A stretch of DNA of 17,201 bases from Chloroflexota bacterium (GCA_021788565.1 JAJYKO010000024.1:1-17201), one strand, 5' to 3'; numbered from the stretch's first letter, positions 1 through 6,316 are shown. Notes: generated from the sequence alone by a model not told the origin. Numbers and translations are program-made.

Positions 1-1
1 C

Positions 2-76
2 GAGTGCCAGAACTGTCACGTAGTGGTGGACCTTCCTCCCAGGGGCGTCCACCCGTCGGTCACGAGGCCCAGGTAA
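2..76 (+). CDS. C-terminal end of a small zinc-ribbon-like protein (5' truncated)
   Basis: An open frame enters from the left edge and ends at TAA 74-76. It gives 24 residues that begin ECQNCHVVVDL. The CxxCH motif resembles the last half of a small zinc ribbon, which is common in phage early regions. The upstream part is outside the window, so neither start nor fold can be judged. It is co-directional with the following genes and separated from the next strong ribosome site by about 30 bases. It could be a chance open frame; the paired cysteines are the only support. Confidence 0.35.
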   Translation, partial: ECQNCHVVVDLPPRGVHPSVTRPR

Positions 77-118
77 CCCCCACCCATTTTCAGCTTTGAG
101 TGTGTATAGGAGGTCCTG

Positions 119-163
119 ATGTCACCTACCCTTGCCTGCTCTGGGGCAACGGCCCGTGAATAA
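119..163 (+). CDS. 14-residue possible leader peptide with very strong RBS
   Basis: AGGAGGT at 109-115 lies three bases before ATG 119, one of the best ribosome sites on this strand. The frame reads MSPTLACSGATARE and stops at TAA 161-163. The stop overlaps the first codons of the next open frame (GTG 156), an arrangement that suits translational coupling. No function is recognisable. It may be a real leader peptide. Alternatively, the ribosome site serves the next gene through a sequence error or frameshift, because that gene has no good site of its own. Confidence 0.4.
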   Translation: MSPTLACSGATARE

Positions 164-350
164 CAGCGAGGAGCGACACTGCAGCTGCGGCGCGAGCCTG
201 GTGGGTCGCTGGCCCTCCGAGGTAACCGCGTGGGCGCTGGCCGACTGGGAGCGAGAGCATCGGCCGGGGGCAGGCCACCGGCCGGTGGAGGAGCATGTGG
301 CCCGATGGGTCCGCCATCGTAGCGGCCCGACAGATCCCGAAGACAACTGA
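156..350 (+). CDS. small CxCG-type phage protein, 64 aa
   Basis: The frame starts at GTG 156 (an upstream TTG at 132 is possible) and ends at TGA 348-350, overlapping a candidate ATG of the next gene. The protein has an HCSCGA motif near residue 8, a tryptophan-rich helix (EVTAWALADWEREH), and later histidines that could complete a zinc site. Short CxCG-plus-WxxxH proteins of this look are frequent in early regions of phages of high-GC bacteria, and their role is unknown. The start is weakly supported because the strong ribosome site belongs to the overlapping 14-codon frame. It probably shares a transcript with the replication genes. Confidence 0.5.
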   Translation: MNNSEERHCSCGASLVGRWPSEVTAWALADWEREHRPGAGHRPVEEHVARWVRHRSGPTDPEDN

Positions 351-364
351 TGGAGGGTGCGCAA

Positions 365-1162
365 ATGGAGGCGCCTGTAACTACCCTTCCCAGGGTCCGT
401 TATCCGCTGGCCGCGGCCGAGGCCATCGCCCAGGAGTTGGTGATGCTCCTCTCCCCAGCCTGCGAGCGGATCGTGGTGGCCGGAAGTGTCCGAAGACGCA
501 AACCCGAGGTGAAGGACCTGGAGATCGTGGCCGTCCCGGCGGCGCGATCGGTGAGGGACCTCTTCGGCGAGGTTACCGACCGCATGAACCTCCTGGAGGA
601 TCTCCTCTCGACCCTGGTGGACCAGGGCGAGATCTCCGCAGGGCGCGACGGTAGCGGCCGGCCGGCCTGGGGACCGCGCTACAAGCGAGCCGTCTACCGG
701 GGGCTGCCGGTGGACCTCTTCTCGGTAATCCCGCCCGCCCAGTGGGGACTAACACTCCTGCTGAGGACGGGGCCCTGGTGGTACAGCAAGCGGGTCGTGA
801 CCCCACGGCGCCACGGGGGACTGCTGCCCGACTGGATGGCGGTCCGTGACGGGGCCATGTGGCACAAGGACGGGGAGTCTCTGGTCACTGCCGAGGAAGA
901 GGACGTCTTCCGGCTACTGCAGGTGCCCTTCGTAGATCCAGCCAGGCGCGCGGAGGTGACCGTGGACTCCTTCGACGCCCAGGGCGGGCCGAAGAGGAGT
1001 CTCTTGCTCAACCTGGACCGGCTGGCCCCCGTGGAGATCTCCGAGCGGATCGAGGCCTTCGCGTCCACGCCAGGGGGATCCGTGGCGAGCATCCGCGGCG
1101 CGCTCATCGCCCACGGGGTTCCGCCGGAGAGCCTGGGCGAGTTCCCACGAGGGGGGCGATAG
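365..1162 (+). CDS. DNA polymerase X-like nucleotidyltransferase
   Basis: The 265-residue protein carries the nucleotidyltransferase signature of the Pol X/Pol beta superfamily: GSVRRRKPEVKDLEIV at residues 40-55, with metal ligands D51 and E53, and the third carboxylate D117 in GLPVDLF. The following region (WGLTLLLRTGP, then a strand-rich segment ending in an EEEDVFRLLQVPFV motif) matches the finger and thumb layout of phage and bacterial Pol beta-like proteins. The helix-hairpin-helix and lyase domains of full Pol X are absent. ATG 365 is preferred because GGAGG at 352-356 precedes it; ATG 350 has no such site. It is the first large gene of the replication operon and ends three bases before the initiator gene. 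Gap filling, repair or template-free nucleotide addition are all possible; the exact reaction is inferred. Confidence 0.8.
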   Translation: MEAPVTTLPRVRYPLAAAEAIAQELVMLLSPACERIVVAGSVRRRKPEVKDLEIVAVPAARSVRDLFGEVTDRMNLLEDLLSTLVDQGEISAGRDGSGRPAWGPRYKRAVYRGLPVDLFSVIPPAQWGLTLLLRTGPWWYSKRVVTPRRHGGLLPDWMAVRDGAMWHKDGESLVTAEEEDVFRLLQVPFVDPARRAEVTVDSFDAQGGPKRSLLLNLDRLAPVEISERIEAFASTPGGSVASIRGALIAHGVPPESLGEFPRGGR

Positions 1163-1164
1163 AG

Positions 1165-2145
1165 ATGCCGAACCGCAACCTGGCCATGGACCTGATCAGG
1201 AAGGTGATGCAGCTTCGGCTTCCGGCCGAGATCGAGCGCACCTTCTACCGGCTTTACACCGAGCCGGACGACTACGCCTGCTTCTACGCGATCCCGGAGG
1301 AGATCCGCGCCGCCTGCTACCGCTACGAGCCCATTCAGCCCTCCGATGGGGAGATCCGCCGCCAGTTGGAGATCATGGAGTCCTACGGGCTGATACATCT
1401 CTATGAGGTAGAGGGCGTCCCCTATCTGAAGATCGCCGATCCCTACTTCAGGCCCTACCAGCGGCGGCGCGCCGCTGACCCAAAATACCCCCTTCCGCTG
1501 TCAACCGCTGGCAACCGTCAACGTGTGCCGTCGGCTGACAACATTTGCGGCTATACCGGGGCCGAATCCGTAACCGGGGCCGAATCCGAATCCGTAACCG
1601 TAACCGAATCCGTAACCGAATCCGAATCAGATTCTATCCAAGGGGAATCTAGGGGAGGGGGTACGGGGGAGGGGACCGCCGAAGCCCCTTCGGACGCTGC
1701 CGCGTCCGAATCCCCTGGCAAGCAGGCAGGCAAAGCGCCGAAGGAGACGAACCGCAAGGCCAACGGAAAGGGGCCGACGAAAGGAGCGTCGCCGCCTTCA
1801 GGGACGGTGGAACAGCTACGCGCCGCGCTGGAGGCCAGGGGGCTGGATCCGCCGCCGATTTCACCGAAGGAGCTGGTGGCCCTGACGGCTCTCACGGAGG
1901 CTGGTCTCACAGTGGCGCAGCTGGCGGCCTGCTGGGCGGATTACCTCGGCAGCTACGGGGACAAGTTCGACCGGAAGCATCTGAGCTTCAAGTACCTGCT
2001 GGACAACAATCGGGCGCTGAACTGGCGCCGAGAGAGGGGTAGTACTGGCAATGGAGTCCATGGGGGAGATCCTGGCGGGAATGACGGGAGGTGGAACGCC
2101 TCCGTGGGGTCAGCCTGGAACGTGGGAGACGCCTCCTCGGGATGA
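1165..2145 (+). CDS. DnaD-like phage replication initiator
   Basis: The 326-residue protein has an N-terminal winged-helix-like domain (about 1-95: IPEEIRAACYRY, then EIRRQLEIMESYGLIHLYEV and YLKIADPYF). A low-complexity linker follows (about 130-210, ESVT/ESES rich, then Lys/Pro/Gly/Ser rich). The C-terminal helical domain is about 215-300, with a LSFKYLLDNNRALNW motif typical of phage DnaD/replisome-organiser proteins. Such proteins bind the origin and recruit the helicase loader, and the next gene encodes a DnaC-like loader. ATG 1165 follows AGGGGGG at 1150-1156. The linker is encoded by a hexamer array and a G-run tract that may be the origin itself. The last 95 bases overlap the loader gene in another frame. 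The family call rests on layout and motifs; no search was done. Confidence 0.75.
   Translation: MPNRNLAMDLIRKVMQLRLPAEIERTFYRLYTEPDDYACFYAIPEEIRAACYRYEPIQPSDGEIRRQLEIMESYGLIHLYEVEGVPYLKIADPYFRPYQRRRAADPKYPLPLSTAGNRQRVPSADNICGYTGAESVTGAESESVTVTESVTESESDSIQGESRGGGTGEGTAEAPSDAAASESPGKQAGKAPKETNRKANGKGPTKGASPPSGTVEQLRAALEARGLDPPPISPKELVALTALTEAGLTVAQLAACWADYLGSYGDKFDRKHLSFKYLLDNNRALNWRRERGSTGNGVHGGDPGGNDGRWNASVGSAWNVGDASSG
1552..1635 (+). repeat. tandem GNNNCC hexamer array, candidate origin iterons
   Basis: Fourteen consecutive 6-bp units run from 1552 to 1635. The clean units are GAATCC (1564, 1582, 1588, 1606, 1618), GTAACC (1570, 1594, 1600, 1612) and GGGGCC (1558, 1576), flanked by weaker units (TATACC, GAATCA, GATTCT). 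The unit length is a multiple of three, so the array encodes an ES/VT/GA repeat in the linker of the initiator. Initiator-binding iterons inside the initiator gene are known from lambda-type O genes. Origin function is inferred; simple slippage expansion in a disordered linker is the alternative. Confidence 0.7.
1642..1674 (+). other. five G-runs, potential G-quadruplex beside the hexamer array
   Basis: Runs of four or five G occur at 1642-1645, 1652-1655, 1657-1661, 1665-1669 and 1671-1674, separated by 6, 1, 3 and 1 bases. Four such runs are enough for an intramolecular quadruplex on the plus strand. The tract begins six bases after the hexamer array, inside the initiator coding region, where it encodes a Gly/Glu-rich linker. 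It may be part of an origin, or a by-product of glycine codons in a high-GC gene. Confidence 0.6.
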
Positions 2146-2902
2146 GGACGCGGTCCCGTGCGATGCCTGTGACGGCCTGGGGTGGGTTCCCGGAGAGCCG
2201 AGGATCTCTCCTCAAGGCTACAGGTACGAGACCATGAAGCGCTGCCCAGCCTGTGCCGAGGCCCGGGCCAACCTCAGGCTTGCCAGGAGAACGGCACGAG
2301 TGAGTCGGGACTGCGGGCTTGCGGGTCCCCTACGGGAGAAGCGCTTCGAGAACTTCGAGCTGTACGCGAGGAACAGCACCGCCCTGGAGATGGCCAGGAA
2401 GTTCGCCGCCGAACCCTCACGCAAGTGGCTGTGGATCCCCGGGGACAACGGCACCGGCAAGACCCACCTCCTCGCGGCGATATGCAACGAGCTCGTGACC
2501 AGGGGAGTACCTGTCCTTTACGCCTATGTGCCGAAGCTCCTCCAGTGGCTCAGGCAGGGCTTCAGGACCCAGCAGCAGGCGAGCATGTGGGGGGAGAACG
2601 AGGCCGAGGCAGAGCACTTCGACCAGCGCTTCCGACGGATCCTGGAGGTGGACGTGCTGCTGCTGGACGATCTTGGCGCCCAACAGGACAGCCCCTGGGT
2701 GAAGGAGCAGCTGGAGACGGTCTTCGACCATCGCTACGTGAATCAGCTGCCGATGGCGATCACCACCAACGACAGCGACGCGGAGTTGCGGGACTTCTCG
2801 GCACGGATCCACTCGAGGGTGGAAAGGTACGAGGGGACCGCGAAGGTCCCAGTGCAAGCACCGCCATACCACAAACGGCTCCACGTGATCGGCGGGAGGT
2901 GA
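2051..2902 (+). CDS. DnaC-like AAA+ replicative helicase loader
   Basis: The 283-residue protein has an N-terminal zinc-binding module (C37, C40, C65, C68) followed by an AAA+ ATPase core. Walker A is GDNGTGKT at 131-138, Walker B VDVLLLDDLG with D206 and D207, sensor 1 N240 in AITTND, and a candidate arginine finger R256 in ARIHSRV. This is the layout of bacterial and phage DnaC/DnaI-type loaders, which place the replicative helicase at an origin. It follows directly after the DnaD-like initiator, its expected partner. The start is uncertain: ATG 2051, 2060 and 2081 are in frame and none has an ideal ribosome site, so the overlap with the initiator gene may be 65 to 95 bases. No helicase gene is in the window, so the host helicase is probably recruited. 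Confidence 0.85.
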   Translation: MESMGEILAGMTGGGTPPWGQPGTWETPPRDEDAVPCDACDGLGWVPGEPRISPQGYRYETMKRCPACAEARANLRLARRTARVSRDCGLAGPLREKRFENFELYARNSTALEMARKFAAEPSRKWLWIPGDNGTGKTHLLAAICNELVTRGVPVLYAYVPKLLQWLRQGFRTQQQASMWGENEAEAEHFDQRFRRILEVDVLLLDDLGAQQDSPWVKEQLETVFDHRYVNQLPMAITTNDSDAELRDFSARIHSRVERYEGTAKVPVQAPPYHKRLHVIGGR

Positions 2903-2905
2903 GGT

Positions 2906-3658
2906 GTGAGCGGAGAGAACCCCGACCTGGATGCGGTGATGGGCCGCATCGTGAAGCTGCTGGCGCTCTCTAAGTCTAGCAACCCACACGAGGCATCTCT
3001 GGCAGCCGAGAAAGCCCAGGAACTGATGTTTGCCTATGACGTCAGCCTCGCTCAGGTGGAAGGCGCGGGCCGCGGCGGCCGAAAACAGTTTGGGCTCCAG
3101 GAGATCCGGCTGGGACTCGGCGCCGGCGTGAACTGGAGGCGCCGCCTGCTGTGCTTCGTCGCCGACGTCAGCTTCTGCAGGGCCTACTTCTGGCTAGGGA
3201 CCCGCGACGCCGAGATCCTGGGGCGAAAGCACAATGTGGAGGTCGCAGAGCACCTGTATCGATACCTCGAGAGGGAGATCTCCCGCCTCGCCGAGGTCGG
3301 CGCCGCTGTCTGCAAGGACAGATGGGAGAGCACAGTTACCTACAAGAGCAACTTCGGCCACGGAGCCACAGAGATCATCGCACTCAGGTTGTACCAGAAG
3401 CGGGACCAGCTTGCGGCCTCTCCCGAGGCGCGAGCGCTGGTAGTGGTGAGGGACCAGGACCTGGACGAGTACGCGGAGTCTCGCTATCCCAAGACGAAGC
3501 GCATGGGCCTGACGCCGGGCAAGCTCCCAGAGCGGCCCGGGTACACGGACGGCGTTCGCGCCGGGAAGAAGATCCCGATTGACGATACCTTGAAGGGCGG
3601 CACGCAGCCCCGGCAGCTCGCCGCGGCCGGCATGGAACAGAAGAGGATGGGGGTATGA
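2906..3658 (+). CDS. DUF2786-containing protein
   Basis: The 250-residue protein begins at GTG 2906, three bases after the helicase loader stop, with GGGAGGTGAGG just upstream. Residues about 9-48 (MGRIVKLLALSKSSNPHEAS followed by an EKAQELMFAYDVS helix) are the DUF2786 signature. The rest, with CRAYFWLG, HNVEVAEHLYRYLEREI and SNFGHGATEII, matches the longer C-terminal domain usually found with it. DUF2786 proteins are frequent in phage early regions and have no established reaction. Context suggests DNA metabolism or host takeover, but that is only association. The stop overlaps the next ATG as ATGA. Confidence 0.8.
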   Translation: MSGENPDLDAVMGRIVKLLALSKSSNPHEASLAAEKAQELMFAYDVSLAQVEGAGRGGRKQFGLQEIRLGLGAGVNWRRRLLCFVADVSFCRAYFWLGTRDAEILGRKHNVEVAEHLYRYLEREISRLAEVGAAVCKDRWESTVTYKSNFGHGATEIIALRLYQKRDQLAASPEARALVVVRDQDLDEYAESRYPKTKRMGLTPGKLPERPGYTDGVRAGKKIPIDDTLKGGTQPRQLAAAGMEQKRMGV

Positions 3659-3774
3659 AAGCGCTTACTCTCGCCACGCTGCCACCGTCTATCCCTGCCG
3701 ACGGCCGCGGCCAGTTAAGGATGAAGGTACTCGAGGAGGTAAGCGAGCATGACGAACAAAAGCACGAGGATTGA
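3655..3774 (+). CDS. 39-aa small ORF coupled by ATGA
   Basis: ATG 3655 overlaps the DUF2786 stop (ATGA), with GAGGATGGGGG just upstream. The frame encodes 39 residues beginning MKALTLATLPPSIPADGRG and ends at TGA 3772-3774, overlapping the next gene by 26 bases. The ribosome site of the next gene lies inside it, which favours coupled translation. No family is recognised. It fills a gap that is otherwise empty, but it is short and could be untranslated spacer. Confidence 0.4.
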   Translation: MKALTLATLPPSIPADGRGQLRMKVLEEVSEHDEQKHED

Positions 3775-4123
3775 GGGCACCGAGACGGCTCCCCGGCCAG
3801 AAGGCCCCATCGAGGTGTGGACAGTAGGCCGCGACTATCAGCCTTGCCGCGGCTGGGCCTTTTACTCGCCAGCACGGCCCGGGTGGGTCGTGTACGACGG
3901 GGAAGGCATGGTGATGCCGAAGCACGCATTCCCTGAGCAAACGAACGGACTTCCGTGGGGAGCATTTCTCACGCTGGAGGAAGCCGTGGACGCGGCTCTG
4001 GAGCTTACCGAGCGGGACCTAAGGGATCTCCTGATCAACGAACCTCGCCGGATCGAGTTGCGCCGACTTGAGATGATGCAAGCGATCGAGCGCCTCGAGA
4101 GGGAGGTGGCCCTTGGCGAATGA
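3749..4123 (+). CDS. hypothetical protein, 124 aa
   Basis: ATG 3749 follows GAGGAGGT at 3733-3740, a strong ribosome site. The N-terminal half is Trp/Tyr/Gly rich and probably beta-structured (VWTVGRDYQPCRGWAFYSP, GWVVYDGEGMV). The C-terminal third is a charged helix that could form a coiled coil (IELRRLEMMQAIERLEREV). No transmembrane segment, signal peptide or known motif is seen. It overlaps the following gene by 11 bases, so the two are probably translated together. Function is unknown. Confidence 0.75.
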   Translation: MTNKSTRIEGTETAPRPEGPIEVWTVGRDYQPCRGWAFYSPARPGWVVYDGEGMVMPKHAFPEQTNGLPWGAFLTLEEAVDAALELTERDLRDLLINEPRRIELRRLEMMQAIERLEREVALGE

Positions 4124-4442
4124 GGTTCGGCTCTACGAGAGCACGGACGCCGGCTATCTGATCCTTCTCTGGGGTGAGGGGAACGATCGCAAGGTCCTGG
4201 CCTTATTCGAGCACCGGCCGGCCGGCCGCTTCGTCGAGGACGCTCACTTCCTGGTCAGCGGCGGGGATCCGGCCGGCTGGAGCGGGGAGCGCTGCGACTC
4301 CTGGGCCGCCCAGATGGACCGGCTGCAGTACTTCCACCTGGTGGCCGTCTACGACGGGGAGACGCTGCGCCATCCCCACCCACCGGCCTACGGCGCCAGG
4401 CGCTACATCTTCGGCGATAGAGTGGAGGCGAGGGTTGGCTGA
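4113..4442 (+). CDS. hypothetical protein, 109 aa, TTG start
   Basis: The frame opens at TTG 4113 with GGGAGGT about seven bases upstream, overlapping the previous stop. The protein is mixed alpha/beta with many aromatics (YLILLWGEGNDRKVLALFEH, YFHLVAVYDGETL) and no recognised motif. An alternating hydrophobic pattern suggests a small globular domain. Its partner may be the 124-aa protein encoded just upstream. A 102-codon open frame in another phase over the same bases is Ser/Thr/Arg skewed and looks like a shadow. Confidence 0.65.
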   Translation: MANEVRLYESTDAGYLILLWGEGNDRKVLALFEHRPAGRFVEDAHFLVSGGDPAGWSGERCDSWAAQMDRLQYFHLVAVYDGETLRHPHPPAYGARRYIFGDRVEARVG

Positions 4443-4482
4443 GCGTATCAAGTCTTCGACCTGGCACGAGAAGGGAGACTGA
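4435..4482 (+). CDS. 15-aa possible mini-ORF between coupled genes
   Basis: TTG 4435 follows GGAGG at 4424-4428. The frame encodes MAERIKSSTWHEKGD and ends at TGA 4480-4482, directly before the next gene's GTG. It overlaps the previous stop. It may only serve to carry ribosomes across to the membrane protein gene. Nothing beyond spacing and the ribosome site supports it. Confidence 0.25.
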   Translation: MAERIKSSTWHEKGD

Positions 4483-4483
4483 G

Positions 4484-4768
4484 GTGACTGCAGGAGGCGG
4501 TCCAACGGGTAGTTACGTCCTGGACGTCCTAATTCTGGTCGTCTTAGCTCTGGCGTGCCTGGCCCTCGCGTTCTACGAGTCGATCGAGGCCCAGAGCTGG
4601 AAGAACAGGGCGATAGTGGCCGAGCGGAGGCTGGAGTCGGTGATGTCGAGGGACCGGCTGAGCCCGCGCGTCCGCGTGGTCAGGGGATCGGGCGTACCCG
4701 AGGTGTTCATCAGGGCATTCGCAGACGACGATGAGTGCGAGGACGGAGGGAATGGGCGATGTCAATGA
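4484..4768 (+). CDS. small single-span membrane protein, 94 aa
   Basis: GTG 4484 is preceded by AAGGGAG. Residues about 11-31 (VLDVLILVVLALACLALAFY) form a clear membrane helix near the N-terminus. A charged helix follows (SWKNRAIVAERRLESVM) and then an acidic C-terminus ending with ECEDGGNGRCQ. The layout resembles many small early phage membrane proteins, and also some spanin or holin accessories, but no specific family is recognised. It overlaps the next gene by ten bases. Confidence 0.65.
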   Translation: MTAGGGPTGSYVLDVLILVVLALACLALAFYESIEAQSWKNRAIVAERRLESVMSRDRLSPRVRVVRGSGVPEVFIRAFADDDECEDGGNGRCQ

Positions 4769-4953
4769 GCATCTGTGAGGGCGATAGGGTGGATCCGGAG
4801 TTCGCGGTGGACCTACTCGTTGCCGTCGTGGCCAGGGCGACTCGCGACGCGCTCCGGAACCCGAGGCGCTGGCCCGACGCCCTGCCCTTCCTCGCCGAGG
4901 TGGCCGGCCCGCGGCTGAGGGGACCAGGGCGGGCGGCGGATCTCCTCCCCTGA
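4759..4953 (+). CDS. hypothetical protein, 64 aa, last gene of early module
   Basis: ATG 4759 follows GGAGGG at 4743-4748 and overlaps the previous stop; an upstream GTG at 4735 has less support. The product reads MSMSICEGDRVDPEFAVDLL and continues as an Arg/Pro/Ala-rich helical segment. No family is recognised. It is the last plus-strand gene before the convergent minus-strand module. Confidence 0.55.
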   Translation: MSMSICEGDRVDPEFAVDLLVAVVARATRDALRNPRRWPDALPFLAEVAGPRLRGPGRAADLLP

Positions 4954-5012
4954 GGAGCTCGGCGCTGCGCTGAGGGTTATCTGGAGGGAGAAGCGAGGAC
5001 GGATAGCGTGCT

Positions 5013-5028
5013 GGCCGATCAGTCGGCC
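5013..5028. terminator. perfect 6-bp hairpin in the convergent junction
   Basis: GGCCGA (5013-5018), loop TCAG, TCGGCC (5023-5028) is a perfect inverted repeat between the two converging modules. It could act as a bidirectional terminator, but neither strand has a U-tract after it. It also lies just downstream of the integrase gene, so it might belong to an attachment site. It contains the stop of the resolvase-like HTH fragment. Confidence 0.3.
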
Positions 5029-5099
5029 TTGAGGTACTGATACACCGTCTCCCGGCTGATACCGAACTCCCTTGCCAGGTGAGGACCTAGAACTGGCAT
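5019..5099 (-). pseudogene. serine-resolvase C-terminal HTH fragment
   Basis: A 26-codon minus-strand frame reads MPVLGPHLAREFGISRETVY and then QYLKAD before TGA. The LAREFGISRETVYQYLK part is the C-terminal helix-turn-helix typical of serine resolvases and invertases. The catalytic domain is absent; upstream in this frame is the integrase gene in another phase. The fragment overlaps the last 13 bases of the integrase. It may be a piece of a host resolvase gene 3' end carried as attP identity, a relic, or a tiny HTH protein. The first is inferred from position only. Confidence 0.55.
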
Positions 5100-5815
5100 T
5101 GCCGGGCTATCGCGCGGCGCCGCTCGTCGGCGATGGCCCGGTAGGCATCCATGGAGGCCAAGCGAGAATGCCCCATCTGTTCAGCTGTGAACTCGATGTC
5201 ACCGCCCGAGCCCTCGAGCCACCGGACGGCGGCGGAATGCCTGAGCACGTGGCTCCACACGGCGGTACGCTCGCCGCCCTTGCTGAGGTATATCCCCGCC
5301 CGTTCGCTGGCCCCGTGAATGATCCTGCGGACCTGATCCCGACCAAGGGCGCCACCTTTGCGGCTGGGGAATACATAGCCGGCATCCCCGATTCCCTGCT
5401 GCTGGCACCACAGCAGCAGCCGACCGCAGAGTGCTGGGTCATCGACGTACACGAGCTTGCGGCGTCGGCGCGCCTGGCGCTGCTTCAGGTTCACGAGCTC
5501 GATGCCTTCGGCCTTGATGTCACACCTGCGAAGCTGAGCTATCTCCGTGGCTCTCGCTCCCGTGCGGTACATCGTTTCGATGAGAAGCCGGTCCCTGGTC
5601 GTTGCACCGGCCGTGATGAGGCCGCGAACCTCTTCGTGAGTCAGGGCCTGTGGGAGCCCCTTATCCCTGGCTGTCCTGGGAATGTCGCGTTTCTGTCTGG
5701 ACACAGCATTAGGAGTTCTGACGGTGACCCCGGCGGCGGGCTTTGCCAGTTCAATTGCGGGGTTCTTGAGCGGTTTCAAGGGCGCCAATCCTCCATAATT
5801 GCGTTTATGCGACAT
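5087..5815 (-). CDS. int: tyrosine recombinase / phage integrase
   Basis: The 242-residue protein has the catalytic set of tyrosine recombinases: R88 in YRTGARATEI, a lysine in the beta hairpin (K120 most likely), H189 and R192 in HVLRH, H216 in MGHS and the nucleophile Y225 in MDAYRAI. The N-terminal part is only about 55 residues, basic and short of a full core-binding domain, so this is a compact integrase. ATG 5815 has a GGAG about ten bases upstream; in-frame TTG 5848 and ATG 5824 are alternatives with poorer sites. It is the last gene of a minus-strand cassette after the PIN gene. It would integrate and excise the element, and the attachment site is probably nearby. Confidence 0.9.
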   Translation of the reverse strand: MSHKRNYGGLAPLKPLKNPAIELAKPAAGVTVRTPNAVSRQKRDIPRTARDKGLPQALTHEEVRGLITAGATTRDRLLIETMYRTGARATEIAQLRRCDIKAEGIELVNLKQRQARRRRKLVYVDDPALCGRLLLWCQQQGIGDAGYVFPSRKGGALGRDQVRRIIHGASERAGIYLSKGGERTAVWSHVLRHSAAVRWLEGSGGDIEFTAEQMGHSRLASMDAYRAIADERRRAIARQCQF

Positions 5816-5872
5816 GAGGACCATACTCCATGGAGGAGGTAGATGCAATGGGGATCAGTGCCCCGGGGAGCG

Positions 5873-6316
5873 CTAGGACGGGGGGATGATCGTTGCGGCG
5901 TCCAGGACACGGGCGCCCATGATCAGGGAGGCCCAATTGGTCATGTGCACCACGTTGTGGGTGACCACGGTTCCCTTTACCCGGGCGACTGAGGCGACTA
6001 TCAACGCATCGGCGATGTGAGCGCGGGGCTCTGCTCTACCGTACCGCTCCGAGTAGCGCTGCAGTTGCTCCCCAGCCCTCAGCCAATCCTCAAATGTCGG
6101 CGTTAGGAGCCGCTGCGCCTCTCTGAAGTGCATCGCCGTTGTCTGGATGAGTTCGGTATCCTCGTTCGATCGGCTGCCGGCCAGCAGCTCGGCTACTACC
6201 ACTGCCGAGAGGCGCACCTGGTGGGAGGTCATGTAGGAGAGGAACTCGCTCCTCCTCTTCCTGTCACGGAGCAATGGGATCAGCACGGAGGTGTCCGGAA
6301 CTTGCGGTCCCGGCAT
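5873..6316 (-). CDS. PIN-domain protein, VapC-like
   Basis: The 147-residue protein has the PIN acidic set: D8 in PDTSVLIPLL, E43 in VVVAELLAGS and D103 in HIADALIVASVA. The end of the domain (VVTHNVVHM, residues 117-125) has T119 and N121, but the usual final Asp is His124. PIN proteins of this size are commonly VapC toxins, which cleave RNA and are held in check by an antitoxin encoded just upstream. ATG 6316 overlaps the upstream stop as TGATG, the normal coupled arrangement. Placed between an antitoxin-like gene and the integrase, it may stabilise the integrated element. Toxin activity is inferred from family and context. Confidence 0.8.
   Translation of the reverse strand: MPGPQVPDTSVLIPLLRDRKRRSEFLSYMTSHQVRLSAVVVAELLAGSRSNEDTELIQTTAMHFREAQRLLTPTFEDWLRAGEQLQRYSERYGRAEPRAHIADALIVASVARVKGTVVTHNVVHMTNWASLIMGARVLDAATIIPPS

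Noticed and set aside
859..1164. Upstream extension of the initiator frame into the nucleotidyltransferase gene
   Set aside because: It would overlap a gene with catalytic motifs; ATG 1165 has a suitable ribosome site and the winged-helix domain starts there.
1552..1635. CRISPR array
   Set aside because: Units are 6 bp, directly adjoining and without spacers, and lie within a coding region.
5072..5842. 256-codon plus-strand open frame opposite the integrase
   Set aside because: It is antisense to a gene with a full set of recombinase catalytic residues, has no family features and reflects high-GC shadowing.
5848..5889. Plus-strand 13-codon frame with GGAGGAGGT before ATG 5848
   Set aside because: The ribosome-like site is strong, but the frame overlaps the PIN gene end in the opposite direction and is isolated within a minus-strand cassette.
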